A stretch of 64,000 nt of DNA from Bin5 sp022821545 (GCA_963664085.2 CAXXLO010000002.1:3844001-3908000), one strand, 5' to 3'. Shown: positions 35,466 to 44,107, counted from the first letter of the stretch. The notes: generated from the letters alone by a model not told the origin. A program made the numbers and translations.

Positions 35466-36674
35466 CTATACGGGCAGACAGGCCGGACCGATTGGTTCGA
35501 AGGTCTTGTAGGTCAGAACGAATTCCTGGTGGCCTAGGCTTTCAGACTTGGTCGGCGCGCCGGCGGCAACGGCCAGCACCTGCGAAAAGATCTCCCGGCC
35601 CACATCGTCAAGAGTGGCCCGGCCTTCCAGTATACGACCGGCGTCCACATCCATGTCGCCGGCCATGCGGCGGTAGGTCTCGGGGTTAGCACAGACTTTG
35701 ACCACGGGAGAGATCGCCGATCCCACGACTGAACCCCGCCCGGTCGAGAAAAGGGTCAGATGGGCGCCGCAAGCGATGAGCTCAGCGATTTCGGCGGTGT
35801 CGTTGATATTGGGAAAGCCGAAGCGTGCCCCGCCGTCGGGGACGATGTCGAGCAGGTAGAGGCCGCCCGTCGGGGGCACGTCGCCGGGCTTGATCAGCCC
35901 CCGAATGGGCGAGGAGCCGCTCTTGGCATAGGCCCCCATCGACTTTTCCTCGACGGTTGTCAGCCCGCCGTCGGCATTGCCTACGGCGAAGCTGCCGTGG
36001 CCCATGGAGGAGTAGTAGCGGGCGGTTTTCTCCATGGTCGAAAGGATTTCCTCTCCCAGCGCCGGGGTCACGGCCCGGTCGGCCATAATCTGTTCGCAGC
36101 CGATCAGCTCGCCGCCCTCTTCGAAAATGGCGCTGGCGTTGTTCTCGACCAGCAGGTCGAAGCAGCGCCCGATGGCGGGGTTGGCGGTGATGCCGCTGGT
36201 GGCGTCGGAGCCGCCGCAGATGGCGCCAACGACCAGTTCGTCCACAGTCATCGTGACCCGCGTCGCCGTCTCTGCGAGTTCGGTTAGGGTCTTCTTCAGC
36301 CAGGCCTGGCCTTGATCGACGGTGGTGAGCGTGCCCCCTCTTTCCTGGATGACCAGCGTTTCGACAGGCCGGCCGCTCTCCTTGACGCGCTGCGCCAAGC
36401 CGCGGCGGTCGAAGCTTTCGCATCCCAGCGAGACGAGAAGCACTCCGCCAGTGTTGGGATGCGTGCAGAGCCGATCCATCATCTCGAAGGCGTACCGGTT
36501 GGGGTAACAGCCGCTGAACCCGATCAGGTGGACGCCCTGCTTGCGGTAGGGATAGACGATCTCGCGGGCAACATGGTGGGCGCACTCGACCAGGTAGACG
36601 ACCAAAATTGTATTGCGGATACCTTTGCGGCCGTCCTGGCGCAGGAAACCTGGAAAGTCGGTTTTCGCAGACAT
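35466..36674 (-). CDS. UxaA-family sugar-acid dehydratase, large subunit
   Basis: Altronate-dehydratase-type catalytic protein of 402 residues. Family members dehydrate aldonic acids to 2-keto-3-deoxy acids using iron. Typical motifs are GRKGIRN near the start, SGCYPNRYAFE, GCESFDRRG, GAICGGSDATSGITANPAIG and GADVPPT-like GDVPPTGGLYLLD. A GAGGAG site 8 bases before ATG 36674 fixes the start, although the frame stays open to 37127. The small SAF subunit is encoded 20 bp upstream, so this is the split form of UxaA. The sugar acid (altronate, fuconate, rhamnonate, galactarate) is not determined. Confidence 0.9.
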   Translation of the reverse strand: MSAKTDFPGFLRQDGRKGIRNTILVVYLVECAHHVAREIVYPYRKQGVHLIGFSGCYPNRYAFEMMDRLCTHPNTGGVLLVSLGCESFDRRGLAQRVKESGRPVETLVIQERGGTLTTVDQGQAWLKKTLTELAETATRVTMTVDELVVGAICGGSDATSGITANPAIGRCFDLLVENNASAIFEEGGELIGCEQIMADRAVTPALGEEILSTMEKTARYYSSMGHGSFAVGNADGGLTTVEEKSMGAYAKSGSSPIRGLIKPGDVPPTGGLYLLDIVPDGGARFGFPNINDTAEIAELIACGAHLTLFSTGRGSVVGSAISPVVKVCANPETYRRMAGDMDVDAGRILEGRATLDDVGREIFSQVLAVAAGAPTKSESLGHQEFVLTYKTFEPIGPACLPV

Positions 36675-36694
36675 AGGCGCGCTCCTCGACCGGT

Positions 36695-37015
36695 TCAGTC
36701 GGTCTCCGAATTCAGGATGTAGGTGGGTATGTAGTCGCTCTTGATGTTGTGCAAGTGGACATGCTCGCCTGCCCGGATGTCGCGCGTGGCCGAGCCAATA
36801 GGTGCGCCGTACTTGATTATCCTTTCGCCCGAGGAGATATCGCGCGCCGCGATCTTGTGCCCCAATTCGAGTGAGGTTTTGCAGACTACGGTCTGCCCGC
36901 CGAACTGCAGGCAGGTCCCCTCCGTCAAAGGACGCAACAGGACATATACGTTGTCTTCCTCCGAAATCCGGAGCAGCAGACCGTTCTGATTGGCAAGCAT
37001 CTTTCTTTGGCGCAT
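36695..37015 (-). CDS. UxaA-family SAF-domain small subunit
   Basis: A 106-residue SAF-fold protein corresponding to the N-terminal domain of one-piece altronate dehydratases: VVCKTSLELGHKIAARDIS, then RIIKYGAPIGSATRDI and GEHVHLHNIKS, the conserved motif near the domain end. It is thought to complete the active site of the large subunit encoded 20 bp downstream. An ATG five codons later (37000) is an alternative start, and neither has a strong ribosome site. A perfect GC-rich palindrome lies immediately upstream. Confidence 0.87.
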   Translation of the reverse strand: MRQRKMLANQNGLLLRISEEDNVYVLLRPLTEGTCLQFGGQTVVCKTSLELGHKIAARDISSGERIIKYGAPIGSATRDIRAGEHVHLHNIKSDYIPTYILNSETD

Positions 37016-37021
37016 TCAGCG

Positions 37022-37038
37022 GCGGGCGAGACGCCCGC
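37022..37038. repeat. REP-like GC-rich palindrome
   Basis: GCGGGCG-AGA-CGCCCGC, a perfect 7-bp stem with a 3-nt loop, 7 bp upstream of the SAF subunit start. The shape recalls dispersed extragenic palindromes. I saw only this copy in the window. It would fold in the 5' leader of the dehydratase message. Confidence 0.5.
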
Positions 37039-37190
37039 GTTCCCCGCGGGATGTCCCCGAATCCGGGATGCATGCAACTCTTCCTGGCACTATCATAGCC
37101 GAAAAAGAGGCAAAGAGACAGTATCAAGGCGAGAGGAACAAGGCGTGAGATGGCACGTCGAACTGCCTAAATGCTTCCCGCGGCGCAACT

Positions 37191-38507
37191 TCAGCCTGAC
37201 AGAACGCGCGGCGGGCGCGAGATTCCCACCAGCAGACCCGCCAACAGATAGACTGCTATTATGCCGATAAACCCCAGGCGATAGCTGCCCTGCAAATCGA
37301 AACCCACGCCGACAAGCACGGGAGCGACCGTGGGCCCAATGATCGTAAGCGGCTGGGCAATGCCGCGGATGGCGCCAATGTGAGCGCGGCCGAAGTAGCT
37401 GACCCAGAGATACTCGCTGATCGGAATGGTGCCCCCGAAGCCGAAACCATAGCAGAAGAATCCGGCGAACAGCAGAGCCGGTTCAGCGGTTGAGGCGGCA
37501 AGCAGCATCATGGCCACGCCGGCGCCCCCCATCGAAAACGCGACCATCGCAAGTCGTCGCGGCGGGAACCGCTGCAGACAGTATCCCCACACGGCCTTGG
37601 ACACCAGGTTGCCCAGACCGTTTACAGCCAGGGCGAGCGCGGCCGTTCGGCGGGAAAAGGAGGCATCCGTCGCGAAGGGAACCGCATGAACCAGCACGGA
37701 GGCAAGGGCTGCCTGATTCATACTGTACCCGAACAGGAGCAGCCAGAATCCCGGTGAGCGCACGGCCTGGCTGCCGGTGTAGGAGAGTCGCTCAGCCGCC
37801 TCCGTCAGCGCATCGCCTCGCTTGCCTCCGGCCGTCTCACCGTCCGGACGCAGACCCGAGTCCTCCGGCGTTCGCCGCATGAGCAGCGCGACCGGAGCGA
37901 CGATGACAAGAACGAAGAGGGCCTGGACATAGTAGCCATTTCGCCAGCCCAGGGAATCGACGACGAGGGTCATGGCAAAGGGGGCGATCAGGCCGCCCAG
38001 CGATATGCCGGTGGAGCCGATGGTGAGCGCCCAACCCCGGCGGCGCACAAACCACTTGTTTATTGTCGTGTTCACGACGAGCGGCCCGAACAGCGTCCAG
38101 CCGATGAAACCGGCGCAAAGGTGAAGCGCCCAGAATAGCCACAGACTGGACTGCCGGCCCAGGCCAAAAAGACAGACGGCCGAAACCAAAGCGCCGCCGA
38201 GGACAGGCAGGCGAGGACCGCGCCGGTCGACCATGCGGCCGACGACGACGCCCGAGAGGGCGCCGGCCATTACGGCCAGCGACGAGCCCAACGTGAATTG
38301 CCAGACCTGCCAGCCCAGTTCCTCAACGACCGGGCGCAGAAATACGCTTACGGTGGACTGGCTTACGCCGAGAAAAACGAACTGAAGGAGGACCGCAGCG
38401 GCGACGATCCACCAGCCATAGAAGAGACGGAGGGTCAACTGTTCGCTTCGTCTGTGGGGAACTACTGTCTGAATGTCACCCGGTTCGCTCTTTGCCGCGT
38501 CGCGCAC
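37191..38507 (-). CDS. MFS transporter, monocarboxylate/oxalate-formate-like
   Basis: Twelve-helix major facilitator of about 438 residues. FYGWWIVAAAVLLQFVFLG is typical of the oxalate:formate antiporter/monocarboxylate branch. GRMVDRRGPR is the loop between helices 2 and 3 with the conserved Asp-Arg pattern, and VNTTINKWFVRRRGWAL is also typical. I prefer the GTG at 38507: it has AGAGG just upstream and lies ~30 nt after a TATAAT element. The frame remains open to a GTG at 38600, but that leader is Cys/Arg-rich and unlike a transporter N-terminus. It may carry sugar acids for the neighbouring dehydratase. Confidence 0.83.
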   Translation of the reverse strand: MRDAAKSEPGDIQTVVPHRRSEQLTLRLFYGWWIVAAAVLLQFVFLGVSQSTVSVFLRPVVEELGWQVWQFTLGSSLAVMAGALSGVVVGRMVDRRGPRLPVLGGALVSAVCLFGLGRQSSLWLFWALHLCAGFIGWTLFGPLVVNTTINKWFVRRRGWALTIGSTGISLGGLIAPFAMTLVVDSLGWRNGYYVQALFVLVIVAPVALLMRRTPEDSGLRPDGETAGGKRGDALTEAAERLSYTGSQAVRSPGFWLLLFGYSMNQAALASVLVHAVPFATDASFSRRTAALALAVNGLGNLVSKAVWGYCLQRFPPRRLAMVAFSMGGAGVAMMLLAASTAEPALLFAGFFCYGFGFGGTIPISEYLWVSYFGRAHIGAIRGIAQPLTIIGPTVAPVLVGVGFDLQGSYRLGFIGIIAVYLLAGLLVGISRPPRVLSG

Positions 38508-38543
38508 AGTCCTCTCGCGGCAAGCGCAAAAAAAGCTTTCTCC

Positions 38544-38549
38544 ATTATA
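38544..38549 (-). promoter_or_regulatory. -10-like TATAAT for the MFS gene
   Basis: TATAAT on the minus strand at 38549-38544, about 37 bases upstream of GTG 38507. The -35 position (38572-38567, CTGGCG) is a poor match. It supports the shorter start of the transporter gene. Confidence 0.35.
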
Positions 38550-38601
38550 CTTTAGACTGCAGAAGGCGCCAGCGCGGCAGGCGGCGCTCCGCTTTCTCAC
38601 C

Positions 38602-38630
38602 TTGACACAGTTATTGCCACAACTTACACT
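38602..38630 (+). promoter_or_regulatory. Sigma70-like promoter for the SDR operon
   Basis: TTGACA (38602-38607), a perfect -35, then 17 bp and TACACT (38625-38630). The start of RNA would be near 38637, about 50 nt before the GTG at 38688. Confidence 0.55.
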
Positions 38631-38687
38631 TCGTTTGCCCGCCCCGGCAATAATGGAACGAATCCTCGCAAAAAAGGAAGGAGCGCT

Positions 38688-39443
38688 GTGAACAGTCTGG
38701 ATGGGAAGATTGCCTTTGTGACCGGAGGCGGTTCCGGGATTGGCCGAGCTGCGGCCCTGGCCTTCGCCGGCCGCGGGGCCAAGCTGGTCGTCGCTGACGT
38801 GGATATTGACGGCGGCCAGGAGACGCTGCGGCTGATCGAACTCTCAGGCGGAGAGGCGGTCTTCGCCGCCTGCGACGTAGGTGAGGCGGCCTCGGTGGAG
38901 GCGGCTGTCGACCGCTGTGTGGAGGTGTATGGACGGATGGACTGCGCCTTCAACAATGCCGGCATTCTCGGAGATATGTCCCTGATGGCCGATGGCACGG
39001 AAGAGAATTTCGACCGCATTATGCGGGTCAATCTGAAGGGCGTCTGGCTATCAATGAAGTATGAGATCCCGCAGATGCTGCGGCAGGGCGGGGGCGTCAT
39101 CGTAAACACGGCCTCCAATGCGGGCATGACCGGCACGCCCGAACTCGCCGCATATAGCGCGACCAAGGGCGGCGTCGTGCAGCTGACGCGCTCCGCCGCG
39201 CTGGAGTATGCCCGCTCCAACATCCGCATCAACGCTGTCTGTCCCGGCCTGATTTCCACGCCGATGGTTGCACAACAGGCGATCGACTACCCGGACGCCG
39301 TTGCCAACTTTACCGAGTTGGAGCCCATCGGGCGCATGGGAAGGCCGGAGGAGATTGCCGAGGCGGTCGTGTGGCTCTGTTCGGACGCGGCGTCGTTTGT
39401 CACCGGGCACCCGATGGCCGTTGACGGCGGCATTCTGGCATAG
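38688..39443 (+). CDS. SDR family oxidoreductase (1)
   Basis: Classical short-chain dehydrogenase of 251 residues. The cofactor motif is TGGGSGIGRA (residues 11-20), with Asp35 in VVADVDID favouring NAD+. It also has NNAGI, catalytic Ser in NTASNAG, and Y-x-x-x-K in YSATKGG. The end VTGHPMAVDGGIL is standard. GTG start with AAGGAAGGAG upstream. The nearest characterised relatives are often sugar 1-dehydrogenases or 2-keto-3-deoxy-fuconate dehydrogenases, which would fit the nearby UxaA dehydratase. That substrate is inference. The second SDR follows 35 bp later. Confidence 0.88.
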   Translation: MNSLDGKIAFVTGGGSGIGRAAALAFAGRGAKLVVADVDIDGGQETLRLIELSGGEAVFAACDVGEAASVEAAVDRCVEVYGRMDCAFNNAGILGDMSLMADGTEENFDRIMRVNLKGVWLSMKYEIPQMLRQGGGVIVNTASNAGMTGTPELAAYSATKGGVVQLTRSAALEYARSNIRINAVCPGLISTPMVAQQAIDYPDAVANFTELEPIGRMGRPEEIAEAVVWLCSDAASFVTGHPMAVDGGILA

Positions 39444-39478
39444 GCGCAGCGCAGCGGCCTGTGGAGGAAGATTCATCT

Positions 39479-40246
39479 GTGTTTGAAGACGCAACGCTGG
39501 CGGATAAGGTGACGCTGGTTACGGGAGCGGGTTCCGGCATTGGCCGGGCTTCGGCGCTGGCCTTCGCGCAGGCACGGGCCAAAGTCGTCGCGTGTGACGT
39601 GGACAGCAAGAGCGGCCTTGAAACGGTGCGCCTCATCCGCGACGCCGGCGGCGAAGCGCTCTTTGTCCAGGCCGACGTGTCCAAGTCGAGCGACATCGAA
39701 GAGATGGTTAGACTGACCGTCGCCGAATTCGGTCGGTTGGACATCGCCCACAACAACGCCGGCGTCGAACCCGCTAATGCGTCCATTCTGGACAGCAGCG
39801 AGGAGGACTGGGACCGAGTCATCGACATCAATCTCAAGGGCGTGTGGCTGAGTATGAAGCACGAAATTCCGGCAATGCTTGAACAAGGCGGAGGCTCCAT
39901 CGTAAATACCTCTTCGACGGTCGGACAGCTGGGTCAAAGCAATATGGCTGCCTACGTGGCGAGCAAACACGGCGTGATCGGGCTGACCAGGGCGGTCGCG
40001 CTCGAATTTGTCGACGCGGGCATTCGCGTGAACGCCGTATGCCCCGCCGTCGTAGCGACCTCCATGTTCGAACGCTTCACGCGCGGGGACGATGACGCGG
40101 CATCGACGCTGATCTCGAGCCTGCCCATGAAGCGCCTGATCCAACCGCAAGAGGTTGCCGACTCCGTGCTGTGGCTCAGTTCGGACAAGGCGGCCTATCT
40201 AAACGGCCATGCCCTCGTGATCGACGGCGGCCTCAGTATCCAATAG
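39479..40246 (+). CDS. SDR family oxidoreductase (2)
   Basis: Short-chain dehydrogenase of 255 residues and a close paralogue of the preceding gene: TGAGSGIGRASA, VACDVDSKSG, NNAGVEP, NTSSTVGQ (catalytic Ser), YVASKHG (Tyr and Lys), ending NGHALVIDGG. GTG 39479 is chosen because GGAGGAAG (39463-39470) is 8 bases upstream. A GTG at 39461 would overlap that site. Tandem SDR pairs with different sugar steps are common in oxidative deoxysugar pathways. An insertion sequence now lies 41 bp after its stop. Confidence 0.87.
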   Translation: MFEDATLADKVTLVTGAGSGIGRASALAFAQARAKVVACDVDSKSGLETVRLIRDAGGEALFVQADVSKSSDIEEMVRLTVAEFGRLDIAHNNAGVEPANASILDSSEEDWDRVIDINLKGVWLSMKHEIPAMLEQGGGSIVNTSSTVGQLGQSNMAAYVASKHGVIGLTRAVALEFVDAGIRVNAVCPAVVATSMFERFTRGDDDAASTLISSLPMKRLIQPQEVADSVLWLSSDKAAYLNGHALVIDGGLSIQ

Positions 40247-40279
40247 GAGAGACTCGGAGAAGCGGCGCGCCGCTCTTTC

Positions 40280-40287
40280 ACCTAACT
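40280..40287 (+). repeat. Target-site duplication, left copy
   Basis: ACCTAACT directly outside the left inverted repeat. The same eight bases follow the right inverted repeat at 41398-41405. Confidence 0.85.
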
Positions 40288-41397
40288 GAGGGGTGTGCAT
40301 AAATGTCACTGGAAAGCGGTAGCGATGTCAGAGATATTACGGTGTGGCAAGCCCCATTTGGCATTGACAATCATGGCAATCTGAATGGAAAGGGTCGCGA
40401 GGGCTAAACAAGAACAGACATTGTCAAGAGACTTTACAGGCAACTGTTTTTGCTGGGCATAGGCGCCGATGATTTTGGCAATCAGAGCGAAGAGGGGTTC
40501 GACCGAAGTGCGGCGTTTACGCATATGCTGCACCATCTCAGGCGACTGGATGAAGCGGTGATAGGCTTGAGCAAAGCGACCATGCATCCATTTATGCGCT
40601 GGGGTGAGCAGGTGAACGCCGCATCGCTGCCAGTGGCGAATGCGCATCGCTTTGGTGTAGGCATCATCGGCCGCCAGGGTCTGAGGGCAGAGTTGGTTGA
40701 GAATCATATCCTCTTTCTGGTCGAGAACCTGACGTTCGGAAACAGCAGCCGTCTCCACCTGCACCATGACCGGAAAGGCATCTTCATTGCAGGTCACATG
40801 CAGGCCGTAGCCGTAGACCCAACCATGATAGGCGCTCTTGCTCCAGGTGGCATCGGTATCCAGGTTGCGCAATCGGGGCGGAATTCGACCTTCTCTGCGC
40901 ATCTTCTCATGCCAGACCGGGCCGCGGGCTTTGAACAGACTCTTGTCTTCAACCAGATGGCTCTGTTCCAGTTGTTCAGCCAGCCCTGACGCCTGCTGAC
41001 CGATGAACAGCACGAACGCCTGCAGCAGTCCGTACATTCGCTTGTAGCGACGCCCAATCGTCGTGCGGACGGGGATCTGTTCCCAGCCCAACATCTCGAC
41101 GACCTCAGGATGTTTGTGCAGCCAGCGCCACTGACTCTGGAAGCAAACGATCTGCCGAAACTGCATCAACATGAAGAAAATGATAAAGCTCTTTCTGTCA
41201 TAGGTGAAGGGCCGTCCCCGTTTCACTTCACCTTGGGCAATGCGTTCTTGTCTGAACTGCTCAAACAGGTCGATAATTATGGTGACATAGTCGGTCAGCA
41301 GCGGCATCTTTGCCATTGGATTCTCCTTTCTCGTTTGGCAACGATAGGAAAACCCTTCCTGGCCGATTATGTCAAATCTGCATTATGCACACCCCTC
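40288..41397 (-). mobile_element. Complete insertion sequence, 1,110 bp, IS4/IS5-like DDE
   Basis: Bounded by a perfect 15-bp inverted repeat, GAGGGGTGTGCATAA (40288-40302) and its complement TTATGCACACCCCTC (41383-41397), flanked by 8-bp direct repeats ACCTAACT. One transposase gene fills it on the minus strand. The bases inside are visibly less GC-rich than the neighbours. Intact ends, duplication and open reading frame point to recent arrival. The 8-bp duplication does not match most IS5 subgroups, so I leave the family open. Confidence 0.92.
40306..41316 (-). CDS. DDE transposase (IS4/IS5-like)
   Basis: Catalyses cut-and-paste movement of the surrounding element. It has 336 residues, full length for the group. 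The N-terminal helical DNA-binding region (QWRWLHKHPEVVEMLG) precedes an RNase H-like core. Candidate acidic triad: D124 in VEDKSLF (or D153/D155 in LDTDATWSK), D217/D218 in ADDAYTKA and E273 in RTSVEPLFALIAK. The frame is uninterrupted. The stop lies 3 bp inside the left inverted repeat and the start 66 bp inside the right one. Confidence 0.9.
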   Translation of the reverse strand: MAKMPLLTDYVTIIIDLFEQFRQERIAQGEVKRGRPFTYDRKSFIIFFMLMQFRQIVCFQSQWRWLHKHPEVVEMLGWEQIPVRTTIGRRYKRMYGLLQAFVLFIGQQASGLAEQLEQSHLVEDKSLFKARGPVWHEKMRREGRIPPRLRNLDTDATWSKSAYHGWVYGYGLHVTCNEDAFPVMVQVETAAVSERQVLDQKEDMILNQLCPQTLAADDAYTKAMRIRHWQRCGVHLLTPAHKWMHGRFAQAYHRFIQSPEMVQHMRKRRTSVEPLFALIAKIIGAYAQQKQLPVKSLDNVCSCLALATLSIQIAMIVNAKWGLPHRNISDIATAFQ

Positions 41398-41405
41398 ACC
41401 TAACT
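41398..41405 (+). repeat. Target-site duplication, right copy
   Basis: ACCTAACT immediately after the right inverted repeat. One base separates it from the ATG of the VOC-fusion gene at 41407. Confidence 0.85.
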
Positions 41406-41406
41406 C

Positions 41407-43095
41407 ATGATCAATATCAAGCGACTGGGGCACGTCGCCATTACAGTCCCCAATGTTGAGGAGACTGCCGCCTTCTACGAAGAGATCGTCGGCCTGGAAG
41501 TCTCCGAGCGCGGCGACGGCGCGGTCTTTCTGCGTTGCAATGCTGAACATCACTGTCTGGCCATCTATCCGGGCGAGGAGAGAAAGCTGCACCATCTGGG
41601 CCTGGAAGTCACGGACGGCGATGCACTGGATGCGGCCCGGGTGGCACTGGCGCAGCGCGGCTTCCAGCCGCACGAGAGGGCGTACGACGAACCGGGCCAC
41701 GGCGAAGCCCTTTGCTATCTGGACGCCGACGGGAACCGGATCGAGCTCTATGAAGGCATGACGAGCCTCGATCAGCCGCTGCAGCCGCGTGAAATCCGCC
41801 CGCTCAGGTTCGGGCATATCACGCTGCAAAGCATCGAACTCAAGCGCGCGGCGGCTTTCTATACCGACGCGCTTGGCTTTCGCGTGTCGGATACTGCCGA
41901 AGACGCCGTGATATGGCTGCGCTGTAACCAGGACCATCACGGGGTCGCGCTCCTCAATGCCGGGCACGCCAAGGTGAACCACTACGCCTACGACCTGGCC
42001 GACTGGAACGATGTAAAGCGCATGTGCGATCATCTCTGGCGCAACGACGTGCCGATCATCTACGGGCCAAGCCGCCACGGTCCCGGCCACAATATCTTCA
42101 TCTACGTGCCCGATCCCGCCGGCAACGTCATCGAACTGACGACGGAACTGGACCAGATCTGGGACGAGGAGAGATACGCGCCGCTGGACTGGCCGAACGA
42201 GCCGCGCACGGTGGACGTATGGCGCGGCCTGCCCGCGCCGCCCAATCTCCTGGCCGGGGACGGGCGCAGTTTCGATGACTGGAGCATGGGATCGCCCATA
42301 ATCGGCGCGGGCTGGCATGTCTTGCAGGCGGGCGACTTCACGGCGCTGGATCCGGCGGCAAGGCTCACCACTCCGACCAGTGAGCGGCCCGAATTTGAAA
42401 TTGATATCCCGCGTTTTACGGTCGCTTTCGACAATCCTCTCGACCATGTCAAGGCCATTGTCACCGCCGACCAACGCTTTGCAACCGGCAACGGGCTTTC
42501 CGTGGCGGTGGAGATGGCCGTCGACGTGCATGGAACGGAGGGCAATCCCTTCGGAGCCGACCCGGACGACCCCCGTTTGGGGTGCGCCGCCATCGCCCTG
42601 ATCGACGATTCGACTGGTATGGTCATCAACTTCGAAATATCCAATCGCCGCGTGATGGCGCTGCGCGAGCTGTTCGTCGTTACGGCGCCAGGCGGCGCGG
42701 GCTCCGTTCTGCCGATGGCGGATCCTGTGCTGACCGACTTGGAGATCGAGCCGGGATCGTGGCATCGCTACGAGATCCGCTACGATCCCGGCGGAGACAG
42801 TGTGCTGACGCCCGGCCCCGATCGCGCGGAGTGGTACGTGGACGGGGAGCTGGTGCATCAGATCGAGTGGGTCGCGACGGTGGACCCGCCGGCAGCGCCG
42901 GTGATCAAGCCGACTCGTTTTTCGGTCAACATGGCGATCTTCACGCTGCTGGACGATCTGCCGGATGGTCGCGGCGGCGTCCTGCCCGGCCTGGACCCGG
43001 AGTACAGGCAAACAGTTTTCGGCCAGGGCGTCACGGGCCGCTGGCGAAATCTAAAGGTGAGCCAAGCCGGCGAACAACAGCATCTGCGTACCTGA
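41407..43095 (+). CDS. VOC-VOC-beta-sandwich fusion protein
   Basis: Three-part protein of 562 residues. Residues 5-117 and 137-255 are two vicinal-oxygen-chelate modules (LGHVAITV to GNRIELYEG, and FGHITLQS to GNVIELTTE), the arrangement of extradiol ring-cleavage dioxygenases, with His and Glu metal ligands visible in the second. Residues about 275-550 look like an LamG/DUF6081-type beta-sandwich (DDWSMGSPIIGAGWHVLQ, SWHRYEIRYDPGG, AEWYVDGELVHQIEW). The ATG has no ribosome site, and the insertion sequence ends 9 bp upstream, so expression may be altered. Catechol-type or sugar-linked substrates are possible. Confidence 0.82.
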   Translation: MINIKRLGHVAITVPNVEETAAFYEEIVGLEVSERGDGAVFLRCNAEHHCLAIYPGEERKLHHLGLEVTDGDALDAARVALAQRGFQPHERAYDEPGHGEALCYLDADGNRIELYEGMTSLDQPLQPREIRPLRFGHITLQSIELKRAAAFYTDALGFRVSDTAEDAVIWLRCNQDHHGVALLNAGHAKVNHYAYDLADWNDVKRMCDHLWRNDVPIIYGPSRHGPGHNIFIYVPDPAGNVIELTTELDQIWDEERYAPLDWPNEPRTVDVWRGLPAPPNLLAGDGRSFDDWSMGSPIIGAGWHVLQAGDFTALDPAARLTTPTSERPEFEIDIPRFTVAFDNPLDHVKAIVTADQRFATGNGLSVAVEMAVDVHGTEGNPFGADPDDPRLGCAAIALIDDSTGMVINFEISNRRVMALRELFVVTAPGGAGSVLPMADPVLTDLEIEPGSWHRYEIRYDPGGDSVLTPGPDRAEWYVDGELVHQIEWVATVDPPAAPVIKPTRFSVNMAIFTLLDDLPDGRGGVLPGLDPEYRQTVFGQGVTGRWRNLKVSQAGEQQHLRT

Positions 43096-43096
43096 A

Positions 43097-43119
43097 GGCC
43101 GCCGGAGAGGAAGGCGGCC
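43097..43119 (+). terminator. GC-rich hairpin after VOC-fusion gene
   Basis: GGCCGCC-9 nt-GGCGGCC directly after the stop codon. There is no U tract, so it may only attenuate or protect the RNA before the next gene. Confidence 0.35.
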
Positions 43120-43173
43120 GCGAATCTCAACCAACCACTCTTTGTCGTCGAATCATGCCAGGAGGGAGTTCTG

Positions 43174-44043
43174 ATGTCTACCGGCATCGCGCTGGGCAAC
43201 GCATCGTATGGCTTTCGCGAGTACACCGTGCCCGAGTTCTTCGCGGCCTCGCGTGAAATCGGACTGAAGCAGGTCGAGATCGACTGCGGCTGGCTAGAAG
43301 AGGAGTCCCGCAACAAGATCGCAGTCGACGCCACACCCCAGGAGCTGGACGCCGTGCAGCGCATGGCGGCGGAGGCCGGGGTCACAATAGCCGCTCTCGG
43401 CGGCGGGGCCGTGGTCGGGCTGTACGGGGACGCGGCCGAAGATCGCTGCGACGAACTTATTAAGGTGATCGACCATGCTGACGCGCTCGGCGCGCGCGTG
43501 GTGCGGGTCTTCACCGAGCATGACTTCACACACTCCAAGCACTATGTGCTGCCGGCAGAGCGCGTGACGGACGCCCTGTACGAGACGCTCAGCGCGGCCT
43601 TCAACCGGCTGGGCAGCTACGCCCAGGCGAAGAATGTGTCACTGGCGATTGAGAATCACGGGGGCACATCGGCCACGGGCGCCCGGCTCAAACGGCTGCT
43701 GGATATGGTCCCTTACAAGTCGGTGGGCGTTACTTACGATCCGGCCAACTATGCCTATGGCGGTGAAGATCCCTACGAAGCCCTGCTCGCAATCCAGGAC
43801 AGGGTGGTCTATACGCACTGGAAAGATGTTGCCCGTCCGGCCTCCGGTGTCGAGTATCGCGCATTTGGAGAGGGCGACATCGACTGGACTCCGATCATCG
43901 GCACGCTGCTCGATTCGTTCGAAGGCGTCTGGGCCGTCGAGTACGAGCGTAAAGTTGACAGCACGTTGGAGACGTTGAAGGCCGGTTCACGACAAAGCCG
44001 GGACAATCTCCTTGCCGCCATCGAGAAGGTTCAGGCCGCCTGA
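43174..44043 (+). CDS. Sugar phosphate isomerase/epimerase-like TIM barrel
   Basis: AP-endonuclease-2-superfamily barrel of 289 residues. Metal-binding positions typical of xylose-isomerase-like proteins are visible: Glu in LAIENHGG, Asp in VGVTYDPANYA, His in VYTHWKDV and a late Glu in VWAVEYERK. Relatives include hydroxypyruvate isomerase, inosose dehydratase and C-glycoside deglycosidase subunits, so the exact reaction is not assignable. GGAGGGAG sits just upstream of ATG 43174. It is co-directional with the SDR and VOC genes, and the facing oxidoreductase at 44158 is a common partner. Confidence 0.85.
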   Translation: MSTGIALGNASYGFREYTVPEFFAASREIGLKQVEIDCGWLEEESRNKIAVDATPQELDAVQRMAAEAGVTIAALGGGAVVGLYGDAAEDRCDELIKVIDHADALGARVVRVFTEHDFTHSKHYVLPAERVTDALYETLSAAFNRLGSYAQAKNVSLAIENHGGTSATGARLKRLLDMVPYKSVGVTYDPANYAYGGEDPYEALLAIQDRVVYTHWKDVARPASGVEYRAFGEGDIDWTPIIGTLLDSFEGVWAVEYERKVDSTLETLKAGSRQSRDNLLAAIEKVQAA

Positions 44044-44107
44044 CCGCTCTCGCGGCCATTCCACGCCTGTTTACGACAGCAGACGTTCCATCAGCAGTCC
44101 CTTGTAC

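Noticed and set aside
36675..37127. N-terminal extension of the UxaA-like large subunit to 37127
   Set aside because: It overlaps the SAF-subunit gene in another frame, is Arg/His-rich, and a good ribosome site precedes ATG 36674.
41383..43011. Long minus-strand frame of 542 codons opposite the VOC-fusion gene
   Set aside because: The plus strand has clear VOC motifs. The antisense frame is Arg/His/Gln-rich with no domain and arises from high GC at third positions.
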